DNA of 64,000 nt, from the NCBI GenBank assembly GCA_023666645.1, contig JAMPBP010000001.1:829703-893702 (forward strand), in the 5' to 3' direction. Of the stretch, positions 9,753-19,604 are shown piece after piece (position 1 is the first letter of the stretch; each line of letters starts with the position of its first letter). The DNA is from Clostridiales bacterium (GTDB lineage Bacteria > Bacteroidota > Bacteroidia > Bacteroidales > Muribaculaceae). Made by a program: the position numbers and the translations under genes. The notes below the pieces were generated by a model that saw only the letters and a list, made by a program, of their open reading frames with translations, was not told the origin of the DNA and ran no database searches.

Positions 9753-10562
9753 TCACTTGGGAAGATTGAACACTGTTGAAAGCTCGATCATCTGTTTCTC
9801 ACTCATGCCGTCGGGAACAAATCCCATGGAGCGTGCACACATGTATATATTGGCGCTCTTGTTGAGCACATCAATCTGGTCAAAAGCCGACATGATATCA
9901 TTGTCAACAGCAAAGACGCCGTGCTTTTCCCACATCACGACATCAAAGTTGCGCTCTATGGCGTTGATGGTCTCCTCGGCAAGTTCGTTGGACGAGGGGA
10001 GCATGTAAGGCACGACACCGAGACCACGTGGTGCAAAAGCCTTTGTCTCGGGAATCATGGACCACAACACCTTGCTCACGGTATCCTCATCGAGGAACTG
10101 GCTGTTGTGGCTCATGGCTACCAGCTCGATAGGGTGGGTGTGCAACGAGGCTTTGTAGGTCGAGCCCTTACCTATGAGATAGTTGTGTACCGAAAGATGG
10201 GAAGGAAGCTCGGAAGTAGGCTTTACAGGATTATCGGCGATGATTTCATAGTGGGCGCAGTCATCGAGAATACGTATCACTGAACCGTTCTCCATAGGAC
10301 AACGGGCAAGATCGCGCATTCTCATCTGTGTGCCCTTGCAATAGAAGTAGCACCCCTTGAGGTTAGGGAGGGTGAGTCCAATGGCATAGGGCTCGCTGAT
10401 GGCTGGCATGTTGCGTATAGCGTCGTCGACATGTTCAGTGATATTGACAGTGATATTTCCACCATTGCGCTCGGCCCACCCTTTTTGCCACAGGTAGCCG
10501 GCGGCTTCGGCAATCTGATTGATTTCATGGGCGAGAGCCGGTCTGTTATCTAAGATTGACAT
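9753..10562 (-). CDS. rhaD: Rhamnulose-1-phosphate aldolase
   Basis: A 269-residue class II, zinc-dependent aldolase of the AraD/FucA fold that splits L-rhamnulose-1-phosphate into dihydroxyacetone phosphate and L-lactaldehyde. The zinc-site motif LHTHPIELVAMSH is visible near residues 140-152, and a later histidine is in EKHGVFAV. The length matches E. coli RhaD. The gene lies 3 bp downstream of rhaT and just ahead of GH105, inside the rhamnose block. No lactaldehyde reductase or dehydrogenase gene is present in the window, so lactaldehyde must be handled elsewhere. Confidence 0.95.
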   Translation of the reverse strand: MSILDNRPALAHEINQIAEAAGYLWQKGWAERNGGNITVNITEHVDDAIRNMPAISEPYAIGLTLPNLKGCYFYCKGTQMRMRDLARCPMENGSVIRILDDCAHYEIIADNPVKPTSELPSHLSVHNYLIGKGSTYKASLHTHPIELVAMSHNSQFLDEDTVSKVLWSMIPETKAFAPRGLGVVPYMLPSSNELAEETINAIERNFDVVMWEKHGVFAVDNDIMSAFDQIDVLNKSANIYMCARSMGFVPDGMSEKQMIELSTVFNLPK

Positions 10563-10565
10563 GAT

Positions 10566-11597
10566 TTAAATTATTTGGGGTAAAAACGTTGATATAATGA
10601 GAATAATGATACCTACCACCAAAGTAGCGATAGTCTTGGAAGAGCATCCTTTCCATTCCTTGAGGATAATGCCCCACAGGTTGGAGAACACGACATTGAG
10701 AGCCATGAGAATGCAGAATGAGAGCGTGGTGAGTGTCTCTGAACCGGTGAGGAATCCCTTGCCCAGAGCCAGGCCGAAGAACTGAGAGTACCACAACGCG
10801 CCGGCGAGGAGGCAGAATATGAGATTGTTGCCCCACACGCTGCTATTACGGTAGTCGCTCCAGGTCCCGTTTTTCTGATTCTGATAGAAGCAGTAGATAG
10901 CATTGGTGAAGAAGCCTCCGAGAGTCACCAGGAATGTAGCCGGAAGTGTACGGTACATCTCGGGGGTGAGTTCACCGAAGTTTATATCCTTGCCAAATTC
11001 AAGGCCCACATTGAAACAACCGCTCATGAAACCACAGAGCAGCGCGATGGCGAGACCTTTGGGGAAGTTGAAATCCTTGACAGCCTTCTTCTTCTCCTCC
11101 TCGCTGAGCGACGAGGCTTTCATGGCACCAGCTATGCCGATGACGGCTATACCGATGAGGGTAACCACTACACCCGCGATCACTGAGAATGTCAACTGTG
11201 ACAGCGGGTCATTCTCAGGGAAGAAGATATTCAGGAACACCGGGCCCATTATGGTGCCGAGACCGGCACATGTTCCCAGAGCGATCGACTGGCCGAGAGC
11301 CACACCAAGGTAGCGCATCGACAGGCCGAATGTAAGGCCACCCACACCCCACAGGACACCAAAGAGAATGGTCATCCATATGTTGAACGAGTCGGCGCGG
11401 CTGAACATATCCCCCAGCGAATAGCCTTGGGGAACAGCGAGTAGCATTCCAAGAAAAGGAAGCACCAGCCAGGCAAATACTCCCTGCACAATCCAGTAGC
11501 TTTCCCAGCTCCAGCCCTTGATCTTGTTGATGGGGACATAGCAGCTCGACTGGCAGAAAGCTCCAATTGCTATGATTAATAATCCGAGTAAAATCAT
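10566..11597 (-). CDS. rhaT: L-rhamnose/proton symporter RhaT
   Basis: A 343-residue inner-membrane permease with about ten hydrophobic segments. It matches RhaT, which imports L-rhamnose with protons. Typical segments include the N-terminal GLLIIAIGAFCQSSCYVPIN and GWSWESYWIVQGVFAWLVLP. The neighbours are rhaA upstream (90-bp gap with an imperfect hairpin) and rhaD 3 bp downstream. It is the only clear sugar importer in this locus, so released rhamnose rather than an oligosaccharide is probably what crosses the inner membrane. Confidence 0.94.
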   Translation of the reverse strand: MILLGLLIIAIGAFCQSSCYVPINKIKGWSWESYWIVQGVFAWLVLPFLGMLLAVPQGYSLGDMFSRADSFNIWMTILFGVLWGVGGLTFGLSMRYLGVALGQSIALGTCAGLGTIMGPVFLNIFFPENDPLSQLTFSVIAGVVVTLIGIAVIGIAGAMKASSLSEEEKKKAVKDFNFPKGLAIALLCGFMSGCFNVGLEFGKDINFGELTPEMYRTLPATFLVTLGGFFTNAIYCFYQNQKNGTWSDYRNSSVWGNNLIFCLLAGALWYSQFFGLALGKGFLTGSETLTTLSFCILMALNVVFSNLWGIILKEWKGCSSKTIATLVVGIIILIISTFLPQII

Positions 11598-11627
11598 GAT
11601 GGTTCAAATGCAAGATATCCCGTTACG

Positions 11628-11667
11628 GCAGACACCGCCTTCGAGGGCATGGTGTCGGCCGCACGGG
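11628..11667 (-). other. Imperfect hairpin between rhaA and rhaT
   Basis: On the transcribed strand CCCGT, GGC and GACACC pair with GGTGTC, GCC and ACGGG around a 14-base loop, with small internal bulges. No T tract follows, so it is more likely a processing or stability element setting relative rhaA and rhaT levels than a terminator. This is inferred from sequence only. Confidence 0.4.
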
Positions 11668-11687
11668 TATTTTCTCTATATGGCGAA

Positions 11688-12941
11688 TTAGCGCTTTGAG
11701 GTCACGTCGGCCTCATATTTTTCCACAGCCTGGATATATGTCTCGCCTACAGGCACGTTGTTGCGCAGGCAGAACATGTCGTAAACGGCGTTCCAGGGGA
11801 GGTTCTTGCACTCCTCGAGCAGAGCGAGGCGCTGGAACTTCTTATCGGCGAGCTCATACTGGCGCAGGGTCTCGGTGGGCTCAAGGAGAGCACGGAGCAT
11901 GCACTTCTGAGCGGCACGGCTACCTATCACATAAGCACCTATACGGTTGAGAGTACCGTCGAAGTAGTCAAGGCCATAGTGTACACGGTTGAGGGCACCG
12001 GCACGTACAATCTCGCTGAAAAGATCCATGGTTGGGTCGTCCATGATGGTCACATGGTCAGAGTCCCAACGCACGGGGCGCGACACGTGAAGCATCAGCT
12101 CGGGAACAAACAGGAGCATTGCGCTCACCTTGTCGGCTACGCTCTCGGTGGGGTGGAAGTGGCCGGTGTCGAGAGTGATCATCATGTCGTTCTTGGCGGC
12201 ATAAGCGGTGTAGAAATCGTTGGAACCTACAGTGTAGCTCTCAAGACCGATACCAAATACCTTTGACTCAACACAGTCCTTCATCCAATCATACTTGTGC
12301 TCAAAGATCTGGTCGAGAGAATCCTTCAGGAGCTCTCGGTAGAGGTAGCGGTTGACTGTGAGGTCCTTTGAACCGTCGTGTACCCATGTGTTCATGATAC
12401 AGGGATCCTGCTGGGCTTCACCTATGGCCTGGGAGATGGCACGGCAACGCTTTGAATGCTCGATCCAGAAATCACGTATTCCCTTGTCGGGATTGGCCAG
12501 CGAGAGATCACCGCTCTTAGGGTGAGAGAATGATGTCGAGTTGAAGTCGAGTTTGATATCGTTGGCTTTACCCCAGTCGATCCAGCTCTGGAAGTGCTCG
12601 GGAGTAACCTCGTCACGGTCGACAAACTTGCCCCCGAAGTCGCCATATATCTCATGAAGATTGAGACGATGCTTACCGGGAATAAGGCTCATGGCATACA
12701 GGATGTCAGCACGAAGTTCTTCGATATTGCGGGCCTTACCGGGATAGTTGCCGTTGACCTGGATACCACCGGTGAGTGAGCCGCCCTGGTTCTCAAAACC
12801 CGACACGTCGTCGGCTTGCCAACAGTGCATGCTCAGGTGGAAGTCCTGCATCTGTGCAAGCACTTTCTCTGTGTCCACTCCTACGGCAGCATAGCGCTCC
12901 GCAGCAATCTTGTAAGCTTGTTCAATCTGTTCTTTTTTCAT
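11688..12941 (-). CDS. rhaA: L-rhamnose isomerase
   Basis: A 417-residue cytoplasmic isomerase that converts L-rhamnose to L-rhamnulose. The (beta/alpha)8 core shows metal-ligand regions such as TLDTGHFHPTE and HVSRPVRWDSDHV, and the N-terminal HCWQADDV motif that contacts substrate. The frame opens at an ATG at 12950, but the internal ATG at 12941 gives the usual start MKKEQIEQAY, so I chose it. Rhamnulokinase ends 10 bp upstream. The block rhaM-rhaB-rhaA-rhaT-rhaD covers uptake and catabolism down to the aldolase step. Confidence 0.95.
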   Translation of the reverse strand: MKKEQIEQAYKIAAERYAAVGVDTEKVLAQMQDFHLSMHCWQADDVSGFENQGGSLTGGIQVNGNYPGKARNIEELRADILYAMSLIPGKHRLNLHEIYGDFGGKFVDRDEVTPEHFQSWIDWGKANDIKLDFNSTSFSHPKSGDLSLANPDKGIRDFWIEHSKRCRAISQAIGEAQQDPCIMNTWVHDGSKDLTVNRYLYRELLKDSLDQIFEHKYDWMKDCVESKVFGIGLESYTVGSNDFYTAYAAKNDMMITLDTGHFHPTESVADKVSAMLLFVPELMLHVSRPVRWDSDHVTIMDDPTMDLFSEIVRAGALNRVHYGLDYFDGTLNRIGAYVIGSRAAQKCMLRALLEPTETLRQYELADKKFQRLALLEECKNLPWNAVYDMFCLRNNVPVGETYIQAVEKYEADVTSKR

Positions 12942-12951
12942 GATCTGCATT

Positions 12952-14379
12952 TTATTTAGGTAAATATTGTTTTGTTTCGGTTGAATTAATCGCTATTTGA
13001 CGCATAGCGTTAAGCGTGTCGACATGACCGGCGGCACGTAGCTGCACGAGGACATTTCCAAGAGCCGTGCACTCGGTGGGGCCTGCTATCACAGGCATCT
13101 GCAACTCGTCGGCGGTATACTGCATGAGGTACTTGTTGAGCGAGCCGCCTCCAATCACATGCAGTCGCTTTATATCTATATCGACCAGCTCGGTAAGCAT
13201 TGACAGCACCTCTTTATAGCGCTTGGCAAGGCTGCGGAAGATGACACGCACAAAATCGGCCGGTGCCTCGGGAATTGCCTGTGAAGTAGCCTTGCAATAG
13301 TCTACAATCGCTGCAATCATGCTTGACGGGTTGGCAAACGAGGGGTCATCGGGGTTGATGATGCTTGCACAATCGCTCTCCTCACACAAAGAGCTGAGTT
13401 TACCCACATCGGGAGTGACTGTATCGCCCCATTCGCGACGGCACTGCTCGAAAATCCACATGCCGCAAATGTTTTTCAGGAAACGTATTGTGCGGTCGAG
13501 GCCACCCTCATTGGTAAAGTTATAGGCACGTGTCTTCTCGTTGATGACCGGGCGGTCAATTTCGACACCGAGAAGCGACCATGTACCGCAGCTCAGATAG
13601 GCATAGTCACGGTCGGGAGTGGGCACGGCAATCACAGCCGAGGCTGTGTCATGGCCGGCTACTGCCACCACCGGAATAGCACCAAGGCCGGTGTAACGTT
13701 GCACCTCGGGGGTGAGGGTACCTATCACCTCACCCGGATTTACGAGCTTACCAAACTGGTCCACTTCCACACCGGCCGTAGCGAGCAGTTCGGCATCAAG
13801 TTCACCGGTATTGGGATCGAGGAATTGCGATGTTGAGGCGACGGTACGCTCTGTAACTGCATTGCCAGTGAGCATATAGCTCAAGGAGTCAGGTACGAAG
13901 AGAATCTTGTCGGCTCCCTTCACAATCTCGGGAGAGTGGCGGTGAATGGTATCAAGCTGGAACAAGGTGTTGAAATCCATAAACTGAATGCCGGTCTTGG
14001 CATATACAGTCTCCCGTGGCATTGACTCACAGAAGCGGTCAATGGCACCAATCGTGTGTGTGTCACGGTAACAGAAGGGGAGCCCGGCAATAGCACCATT
14101 GGGATGGAAATAGGCCACGTCACAACCCCATGTATCGATACCTATGGTTTCAATTGAGGCATTACGCTCCTTCATTATGGCAGCCGCCTTCTTCAAGCCA
14201 TCGAGAATCTCGCTGTACAGACCGGGAAGATTCCAGAATATATGACCTCCGACAGGAAGCATCGGATTGGCGAAACGCGACACTTGCTCAAGCTCGACCT
14301 TTGCCCCGTCAAACGAGGCCAGAATCGTACGGCCGCTTGTCGCGCCAAGATCCACAGCAAAATGATATGTAGTAGCCAT
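12952..14379 (-). CDS. rhaB: Rhamnulokinase
   Basis: A 475-residue FGGY-family sugar kinase that phosphorylates L-rhamnulose to L-rhamnulose-1-phosphate. The phosphate-binding start FAVDLGATSGRTILASF, the family motif GIDTWGCDVAYF near residue 82, AGHDTASAV near residue 242 and the C-terminal nucleotide-site motif VIGGGSLNKYLMQ are all visible. The length is normal. It lies 18 bp after the rhaM stop and just ahead of rhaA. Confidence 0.95.
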   Translation of the reverse strand: MATTYHFAVDLGATSGRTILASFDGAKVELEQVSRFANPMLPVGGHIFWNLPGLYSEILDGLKKAAAIMKERNASIETIGIDTWGCDVAYFHPNGAIAGLPFCYRDTHTIGAIDRFCESMPRETVYAKTGIQFMDFNTLFQLDTIHRHSPEIVKGADKILFVPDSLSYMLTGNAVTERTVASTSQFLDPNTGELDAELLATAGVEVDQFGKLVNPGEVIGTLTPEVQRYTGLGAIPVVAVAGHDTASAVIAVPTPDRDYAYLSCGTWSLLGVEIDRPVINEKTRAYNFTNEGGLDRTIRFLKNICGMWIFEQCRREWGDTVTPDVGKLSSLCEESDCASIINPDDPSFANPSSMIAAIVDYCKATSQAIPEAPADFVRVIFRSLAKRYKEVLSMLTELVDIDIKRLHVIGGGSLNKYLMQYTADELQMPVIAGPTECTALGNVLVQLRAAGHVDTLNAMRQIAINSTETKQYLPK

Positions 14380-14397
14380 ATGGGTGTATTCTATGAA

Positions 14398-14715
14398 TCA
14401 ATCGAGGTGGAACACTTCTTTGATAGGAACAGAGACCGGAGAGTTGTCGGGGTTCACCTCCATGAGGGGAGCCATATAGTCCCACCACTTGCGTGTTATC
14501 TCATCGGCTGCCTCAGCGTCCTGAGAGTTGCTGTCACCCTCCACTTCCTGATATCCGAAGAGGATATTGGTATCTTTGTCCCAGAAAATCGAGTAGTTCT
14601 TCACACCCGACTCGGCTATCTGTTTTTTCAGCTCGGGCCACAGCTCGGCATGACGTTTGGCATACTCTTCCTCCATTCCTGGTTTGAGGAACATCTTGAA
14701 AGCAAATCTTTTCAT
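14398..14715 (-). CDS. rhaM: L-rhamnose mutarotase
   Basis: A 105-residue dimeric ferredoxin-like protein of the RhaM family that interconverts the alpha and beta anomers of L-rhamnose. The family features KRFAFKMFLKPGMEEEYAKRH, the ELWPELKKQIAESGVKNYSI segment and the C-terminal tryptophan pair in TRKWWDYMAPLME are present. The length is exactly that of the family. It sits 18 bp upstream of rhaB and 78 bp after the acetylesterase gene, and is the first of the cytoplasmic rhamnose genes. Confidence 0.94.
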   Translation of the reverse strand: MKRFAFKMFLKPGMEEEYAKRHAELWPELKKQIAESGVKNYSIFWDKDTNILFGYQEVEGDSNSQDAEAADEITRKWWDYMAPLMEVNPDNSPVSVPIKEVFHLD

Positions 14716-14793
14716 GGTTGTATTGGTTTTAAGTGTAATGAAGATTTTCTTTGTTTGAAATGTGTGGTAATCTCAGTATAGATGAATTATTTC

Positions 14794-17598
14794 TTAGTTG
14801 CCATATGGTTTCTCGCTGTCATAGAAAGGCGCGAGAGGCCATACAAAGGTTTCAAAATCATCGGGGGTCGAGGGGTCGAAAGTCTCGGTCTCGACGAGGA
14901 GTTCAGAGAGCTGGGGCACACCGGCCTTGATGAGCTCTACAACACACTTGGCTACCTGTGTTGCCCCGAAAGGATTAAAATGGGTATTATCGGCAAGGGC
15001 TTTATCTTGTCCGGGGAAAGTGTTGGCCGGATAGTGTACCAGAGCATTCTTAGACCCCTCGACACCAAGGCTCTCAAAGAGGCGGGTCGACATGGCTGTA
15101 AGATCGAGCACGGGCACACCTTCACGCTCAGCTACCTGCTTTATGGCAGCGGGATATTCCCCATGGGTGTTTTCGATTTTGTCACCTTTGAAATGGCGAC
15201 GTGCGGTGGGAGTGAGGAGTACAGGGTTCAAACCGGCCTGGCGGGCACGGTCTATAAAAATTTTAAGATTATGGGCAAAGTTATAATATGGACCTGTTCC
15301 GGGACCTTTGTCCTTTTCATCGTTATGACCAAATTCAATAAGAATCCAGTCACCGGGCTTGGCCATCGAGAGCACCTTGTCGAGGCGTTTCGAAGCGAGG
15401 AATGAGGATGTGCGCTGGCCGCTCTCGGCATTATTGGACACTGCCACACCCGGCTTTACATAGTGTGTGAAAATCTGGCCCCAGCTGGCCCATGGTTCCT
15501 TGGTCTGGTCGACAACCGTGCTGTTGCCGCAGAGGAAAATTGTGGGTGCATCCTCCACCGGCTCTATCCTGATGTGTGATACAGCAGGAGCCTCGCCGGT
15601 AAATTCCAGTGTGAGCTTATCGTCCCAAGTGGGAGTACCCACCTCACGCGGATTGATTATGACCGTATTGTTGAGATCAATCATAGGATTGCGCTTGTTG
15701 ACGATGAACGAACGCTCTTCACTCTTTCCCTTTTTTGTAGCCACATTCTCCATGATGAGACGTCGGCTCTCAGCGCGCACAGTAGTGTTGGCTGCGCGCT
15801 TTTTGTCACCGAGCGTCAGTGTTACCTTATAATTTCCATCGGGCACTCTCACCGAGAAAAAGAAAGGCTGAGAGTTTTTCTTTTTGTCGGGCATGGTGTT
15901 GAAGTCATAGCCGTAGCCACTCATCTCGTTATAAACCGGGATATCACCTGTGAGGTCAAAATCAAGTTCCATAGGCTTGAGGTAATTCTTGAGGTCACAG
16001 TTGGTGTCACGCAATCCCTGGGCTATACCGGCGGCATTGAGTCGGGCACCTGTCTTGGAGGTGTGAGTATGATCTTTCTTGAAATAGATATCAACATTCC
16101 CTTCACCGAGCGACTGTAATTTCTGGCCGGTGATGGTATTGAGGTCAATGAAGGGCACATTCATCTGCCGGGCCACTTGGAGAGCCCACAGACCGAAGCC
16201 TTCCTTGTTGCTCTCGATCTTACCCTTGGTCCACTTATTGCGGGGTGTATGGCTCACGATGATGGGAGTAGCTCCCTTCTCACGGGCGTCCATGATAAAT
16301 TTGCGCAGATACCAGCCATAGGTATATACCACCTTGTTGCGGCCTGTAGCCTCCATCTTGAACACCTTGCTCTCGGGTCCGGCACCGTGGAGCTCGCCAC
16401 GGGCCTTGCCCGTGTTGATCTCACCGCCATCGTTATGACCAAACTGGATCAGAACAAAATCACCCGGTTGCAAAGCGTTGTAAACCTTGTCCCAGCGCCC
16501 CTCGTCGAGATATGTACGGGCGCTACGACCTGCCATTGCATGATTCTCTACAGTCACACGGGTGGTGTCGAACTGCTCTGCGAGCACACTGCCCCACCCC
16601 CACATGGAATCCTCGTCCTTATCCTCGTTGCGCACAGTGCTGTCGCCAATGGTGAACACCATAGGACGGCCAGCCTTACGTGTGCGCCCGGTGAATGTAT
16701 CGACGGGCTGCGGGAGCAACCAATCCTTCAATGGTACATCCTTGAGGCCTTTGAGGCCTTCAACTGCAGAGCGGGCATTCTCCACAGCACCAAACTCGGA
16801 AGTGTGTATGCGGTCAATGTAGAACATGGTCTTCACCTTGTCCTTACCAAAACGCTCATACTTGGTAGCGGTAATGTCATTAAGGTCGACAAAGGGAACA
16901 CCCTCAGCTTCGGCAACTTGTCGTGCCCACAGACCATGCTTCTTGTCGACGCGGGCTACGATAGTACTGTCCTTGTCGACCCATGCACAACGCGGTGTAA
17001 GCGACATGAGTATTGGATTACCACCGCGTGCACGCACATCGTTGACATAGCGGCGCATGTACTCGCCATAGGTGTAGACAGTCTCCTTCTCGCCGGTTTC
17101 CTGTATGGTCACCTCAATGCTATCCTTCCCTATGCCGGGAATCGTGGCGCGCGCGCGTCCACTGTCAAACGGACCGTTGTCATTGTGACCGAGTTCGATA
17201 ATCACCCAGTCACCCGGTTTGATGCCCTTCACGACATCGGCCCACAGTTTGGTATAGAAAGTGCGGCTGCTCATGCCTCCGAGCGCATGGTTCTCAACCG
17301 TAATCTTTGTCTTGTCAAAATATTCGGGCATGAAGTAACCCCAGCCCCATTGACCGTTGTCACCATTTCCCATGGTACCGGTGCGCATGGTGGAGTTGCC
17401 CACAAGGAAGAGTACCGGATTGTTGCCCACGCGCGACGAGCCGGCGATTGGGCGTGCAGTGCGGGCCTTCTCAATACTGTCGGGCGTATTGTCTATTACC
17501 TTATTGATATCCTCAATAGGAGCAGGCACCTTATTCTGGGCCAGCATGACGGTGGTGAAACAGCATATTGCCGAAAACAGTGCGATAATGTGTCTCAT
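14794..17598 (-). CDS. Secreted rhamnogalacturonan acetylesterase with three SGNH domains
   Basis: A 934-residue secreted protein (signal peptide residues 1-20) carrying three SGNH/GDSL hydrolase domains of the rhamnogalacturonan acetylesterase type. Domain 1 (about 60-285) has GNSTM with Ser69, then IIELGHND and DRIH. Domain 2 (about 315-560) has GDSTV, LIQFGHND and DHTH. A beta-rich domain of about 130 residues follows. Domain 3 (about 690-910) has GNSTV, LIEFGHND and DNTH. All three keep the catalytic Ser, Gly, Asn and Asp-x-x-His blocks, so all may be active. It should remove acetyl groups so that the PL11 and GH105 enzymes can act. Single-domain relatives are about 230-250 residues. Confidence 0.87.
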   Translation of the reverse strand: MRHIIALFSAICCFTTVMLAQNKVPAPIEDINKVIDNTPDSIEKARTARPIAGSSRVGNNPVLFLVGNSTMRTGTMGNGDNGQWGWGYFMPEYFDKTKITVENHALGGMSSRTFYTKLWADVVKGIKPGDWVIIELGHNDNGPFDSGRARATIPGIGKDSIEVTIQETGEKETVYTYGEYMRRYVNDVRARGGNPILMSLTPRCAWVDKDSTIVARVDKKHGLWARQVAEAEGVPFVDLNDITATKYERFGKDKVKTMFYIDRIHTSEFGAVENARSAVEGLKGLKDVPLKDWLLPQPVDTFTGRTRKAGRPMVFTIGDSTVRNEDKDEDSMWGWGSVLAEQFDTTRVTVENHAMAGRSARTYLDEGRWDKVYNALQPGDFVLIQFGHNDGGEINTGKARGELHGAGPESKVFKMEATGRNKVVYTYGWYLRKFIMDAREKGATPIIVSHTPRNKWTKGKIESNKEGFGLWALQVARQMNVPFIDLNTITGQKLQSLGEGNVDIYFKKDHTHTSKTGARLNAAGIAQGLRDTNCDLKNYLKPMELDFDLTGDIPVYNEMSGYGYDFNTMPDKKKNSQPFFFSVRVPDGNYKVTLTLGDKKRAANTTVRAESRRLIMENVATKKGKSEERSFIVNKRNPMIDLNNTVIINPREVGTPTWDDKLTLEFTGEAPAVSHIRIEPVEDAPTIFLCGNSTVVDQTKEPWASWGQIFTHYVKPGVAVSNNAESGQRTSSFLASKRLDKVLSMAKPGDWILIEFGHNDEKDKGPGTGPYYNFAHNLKIFIDRARQAGLNPVLLTPTARRHFKGDKIENTHGEYPAAIKQVAEREGVPVLDLTAMSTRLFESLGVEGSKNALVHYPANTFPGQDKALADNTHFNPFGATQVAKCVVELIKAGVPQLSELLVETETFDPSTPDDFETFVWPLAPFYDSEKPYGN

Positions 17599-17643
17599 GG
17601 TTCTTTAAGTTCTTTATGATATGATTTAACTCTTCTCTGATAT

Positions 17644-19512
17644 TTATTTCACGATAGTACCGCGGAATTTACGTCCCTTCAAATCAGGTCCGAAGTAAAA
17701 ACCGGGCTCGGCTGGCTGATTGTAGCCCACGTTCTGATTGGCTACACTCACTCGATAGGCAGGGTCCTGAAGGAATGTGTGGAAACGATAGCCGGTAGGA
17801 ATTGTGGTGACATAAAGACGCAGGTTACGGTTGTCGGCTGTACGCATGAGCACCTCTTCACGCCAGTCACCTATGATATCACCCTGCAGACAAGGATTAC
17901 CCTTTGTGCCGTTGTTCCACATGCAATCTTCGAAGACCACCATCTTGTCACAACGACCGGTGGCGGGGTTATACTTGCTCACCACGTTATGGTCGAGCAT
18001 TTCACGCAGCAAATCACCGTCCCACCACACAGCCATGTTGACAGGCACGCCGGCCTTGATTTCGCTGATGAACTCAGAGGGTTTACTGATTTTTTCACCT
18101 GTGAACGAGAGCACACCACCGGTATTGGGCGACCATAATTCCACTCCGGGATAGTTAGGGTCAATATCGGCAGCCATGCATCGGCCTATATCCTTGTTGC
18201 TGGGATAGCGCAGGATCACCTCACCGGTGGCGGCATCGCGTAATGTGCTGCCATCTATCTTGTTTTCGTGACAGCACCACACATAATATTTCTCATTATT
18301 TATGTCGGATATGAGATGGATTGCATCACCATGATACATACCTGTGGAGTAAAGACCCTCACCGTTGTGGTCGACAGCCATCTGGCCATAGATGATTTCG
18401 TCGCAACCATCGCCATCGACATCGGCTACACGCAGGTTATGATTACCTTGGCCGCCATACACCTCGTTGCCGGGTTCTGTTGAATCGAAGAACCAGCGCA
18501 ACTTCAACTCCTTACCGTCCCAATCATAGGCAGCAAGTCCGGTCTTGGCATAATAACCGCGGCACATAACAGCCGAGGGTTTCGTACCATCGAGGTAGGC
18601 AACGGCAGCGAGGTAACGCTCTGAGCGGTTGGCATAGCTGTCGCCCCAGTCCATCAATTCGCCACGTGCCGGCTGGTAGTCGACAGTAGCCATGGCCTCA
18701 CCTGTGAGACCGTTGAACACAGTGAGATACTCAGGGCCGGCAATAACACGGCCTTTCATGTTGCGGAAATCGGCACGGCGGTCACCGATTACGCGGTTTG
18801 TACCGTCAAGGGTACCGTCGGCGGTCTTGCATATAAGCTCGGCACAACCATCGCCGTCAAAGTCAGCGACGAGGAAGGGGGTATAGTGAGCGCCCGATCG
18901 TATGTTCTCGCCCAGGTCAATGCGCCACAGGCGTGTACCGTCAAGACGATAACAATCTATGAGAGTAGGCCCCGTCATGCCGTCATGGGCATTGTCGTGG
19001 GAATTGGTGGGATCCCACTTGAGGAATATCTCATACTGTCCGTCACCGTCGACATCACCTATTGAGGCATCATTGGCAATATAAGTATACTCCTTTCCAA
19101 ACACATCTACGCCACGCTCGGGGACATCGAGTGCTATGTTGATATATCCCAGAGGCGCATCGGCCGGAAGGGTGTAACTTCCCGATGGTTCTGCGATTTT
19201 GTTTTTGGAAGCTCTCACTTCATAGGTGGCCGGGGCTGTGCCATTGTAGCAGTCTTTGAAGAAAGTGGAATTGTCGATGGGCTTACGGTTGATTTTTTTA
19301 CCGTCACGGTAGATGTCAAACGTGATACCCTCGGGGTCGGTTGTGAGGTAACGCCAAGAAACAGCAACGCTGTCCTGCGACTCTCTGACAGCCACGACAC
19401 CTCTATTAAGTTTTTCAGATTTAAGGTGGGAAAAGTCATACTTTGACTGGGCCACGGCATCTGAACATAATGCCGATGCTATCAAAGCAACAGGTATCAG
19501 ATAATGTCTCAT
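17644..19512 (-). CDS. Rhamnogalacturonan lyase, PL11 family
   Basis: A 622-residue secreted eight-bladed propeller lyase that cuts the rhamnogalacturonan I backbone by beta-elimination. After the signal peptide (MRHYLIPV to DAVAQ) comes an N-terminal beta domain containing YDFSHLKSEKLNRGVVAV. Repeated aspartate-rich calcium loops follow, such as GDVDGDGQYEIFLKWDPTNS, DFDGDGCAELICKTADGT and DVDGDGCDEIIYGQM. The open frame reaches 19563, but the ATG at 19512 gives a proper signal peptide. TATATTTG on the minus strand at 19545-19552 may be a -7 box. Its unsaturated products are the substrates of GH105. Confidence 0.93.
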   Translation of the reverse strand: MRHYLIPVALIASALCSDAVAQSKYDFSHLKSEKLNRGVVAVRESQDSVAVSWRYLTTDPEGITFDIYRDGKKINRKPIDNSTFFKDCYNGTAPATYEVRASKNKIAEPSGSYTLPADAPLGYINIALDVPERGVDVFGKEYTYIANDASIGDVDGDGQYEIFLKWDPTNSHDNAHDGMTGPTLIDCYRLDGTRLWRIDLGENIRSGAHYTPFLVADFDGDGCAELICKTADGTLDGTNRVIGDRRADFRNMKGRVIAGPEYLTVFNGLTGEAMATVDYQPARGELMDWGDSYANRSERYLAAVAYLDGTKPSAVMCRGYYAKTGLAAYDWDGKELKLRWFFDSTEPGNEVYGGQGNHNLRVADVDGDGCDEIIYGQMAVDHNGEGLYSTGMYHGDAIHLISDINNEKYYVWCCHENKIDGSTLRDAATGEVILRYPSNKDIGRCMAADIDPNYPGVELWSPNTGGVLSFTGEKISKPSEFISEIKAGVPVNMAVWWDGDLLREMLDHNVVSKYNPATGRCDKMVVFEDCMWNNGTKGNPCLQGDIIGDWREEVLMRTADNRNLRLYVTTIPTGYRFHTFLQDPAYRVSVANQNVGYNQPAEPGFYFGPDLKGRKFRGTIVK

Positions 19513-19544
19513 GATGAATGATTTGGTTCTTTTGTTTAGTTTCG

Positions 19545-19552
19545 CAAATATA
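19545..19552 (-). promoter_or_regulatory. Possible -7 box before the PL11 gene
   Basis: The minus strand reads TATATTTG, matching TAnnTTTG, 33 bp ahead of the PL11 ATG in an AT-rich gap. No TTTG lies at the right distance upstream, so this may be an activator-dependent promoter or chance. Confidence 0.35.
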
Positions 19553-19604
19553 ATTAAATTCAAATTTTCCTACAATAATTAGACTGATTTGTCATGATTA
19601 AAAA

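Noticed and set aside
16177..17619. 480-codon plus-strand open frame
   Set aside because: It is antisense to the triple-SGNH esterase gene, has no ribosome-binding context or recognisable domain, and its composition is that of a mirror frame of a GC-balanced gene.
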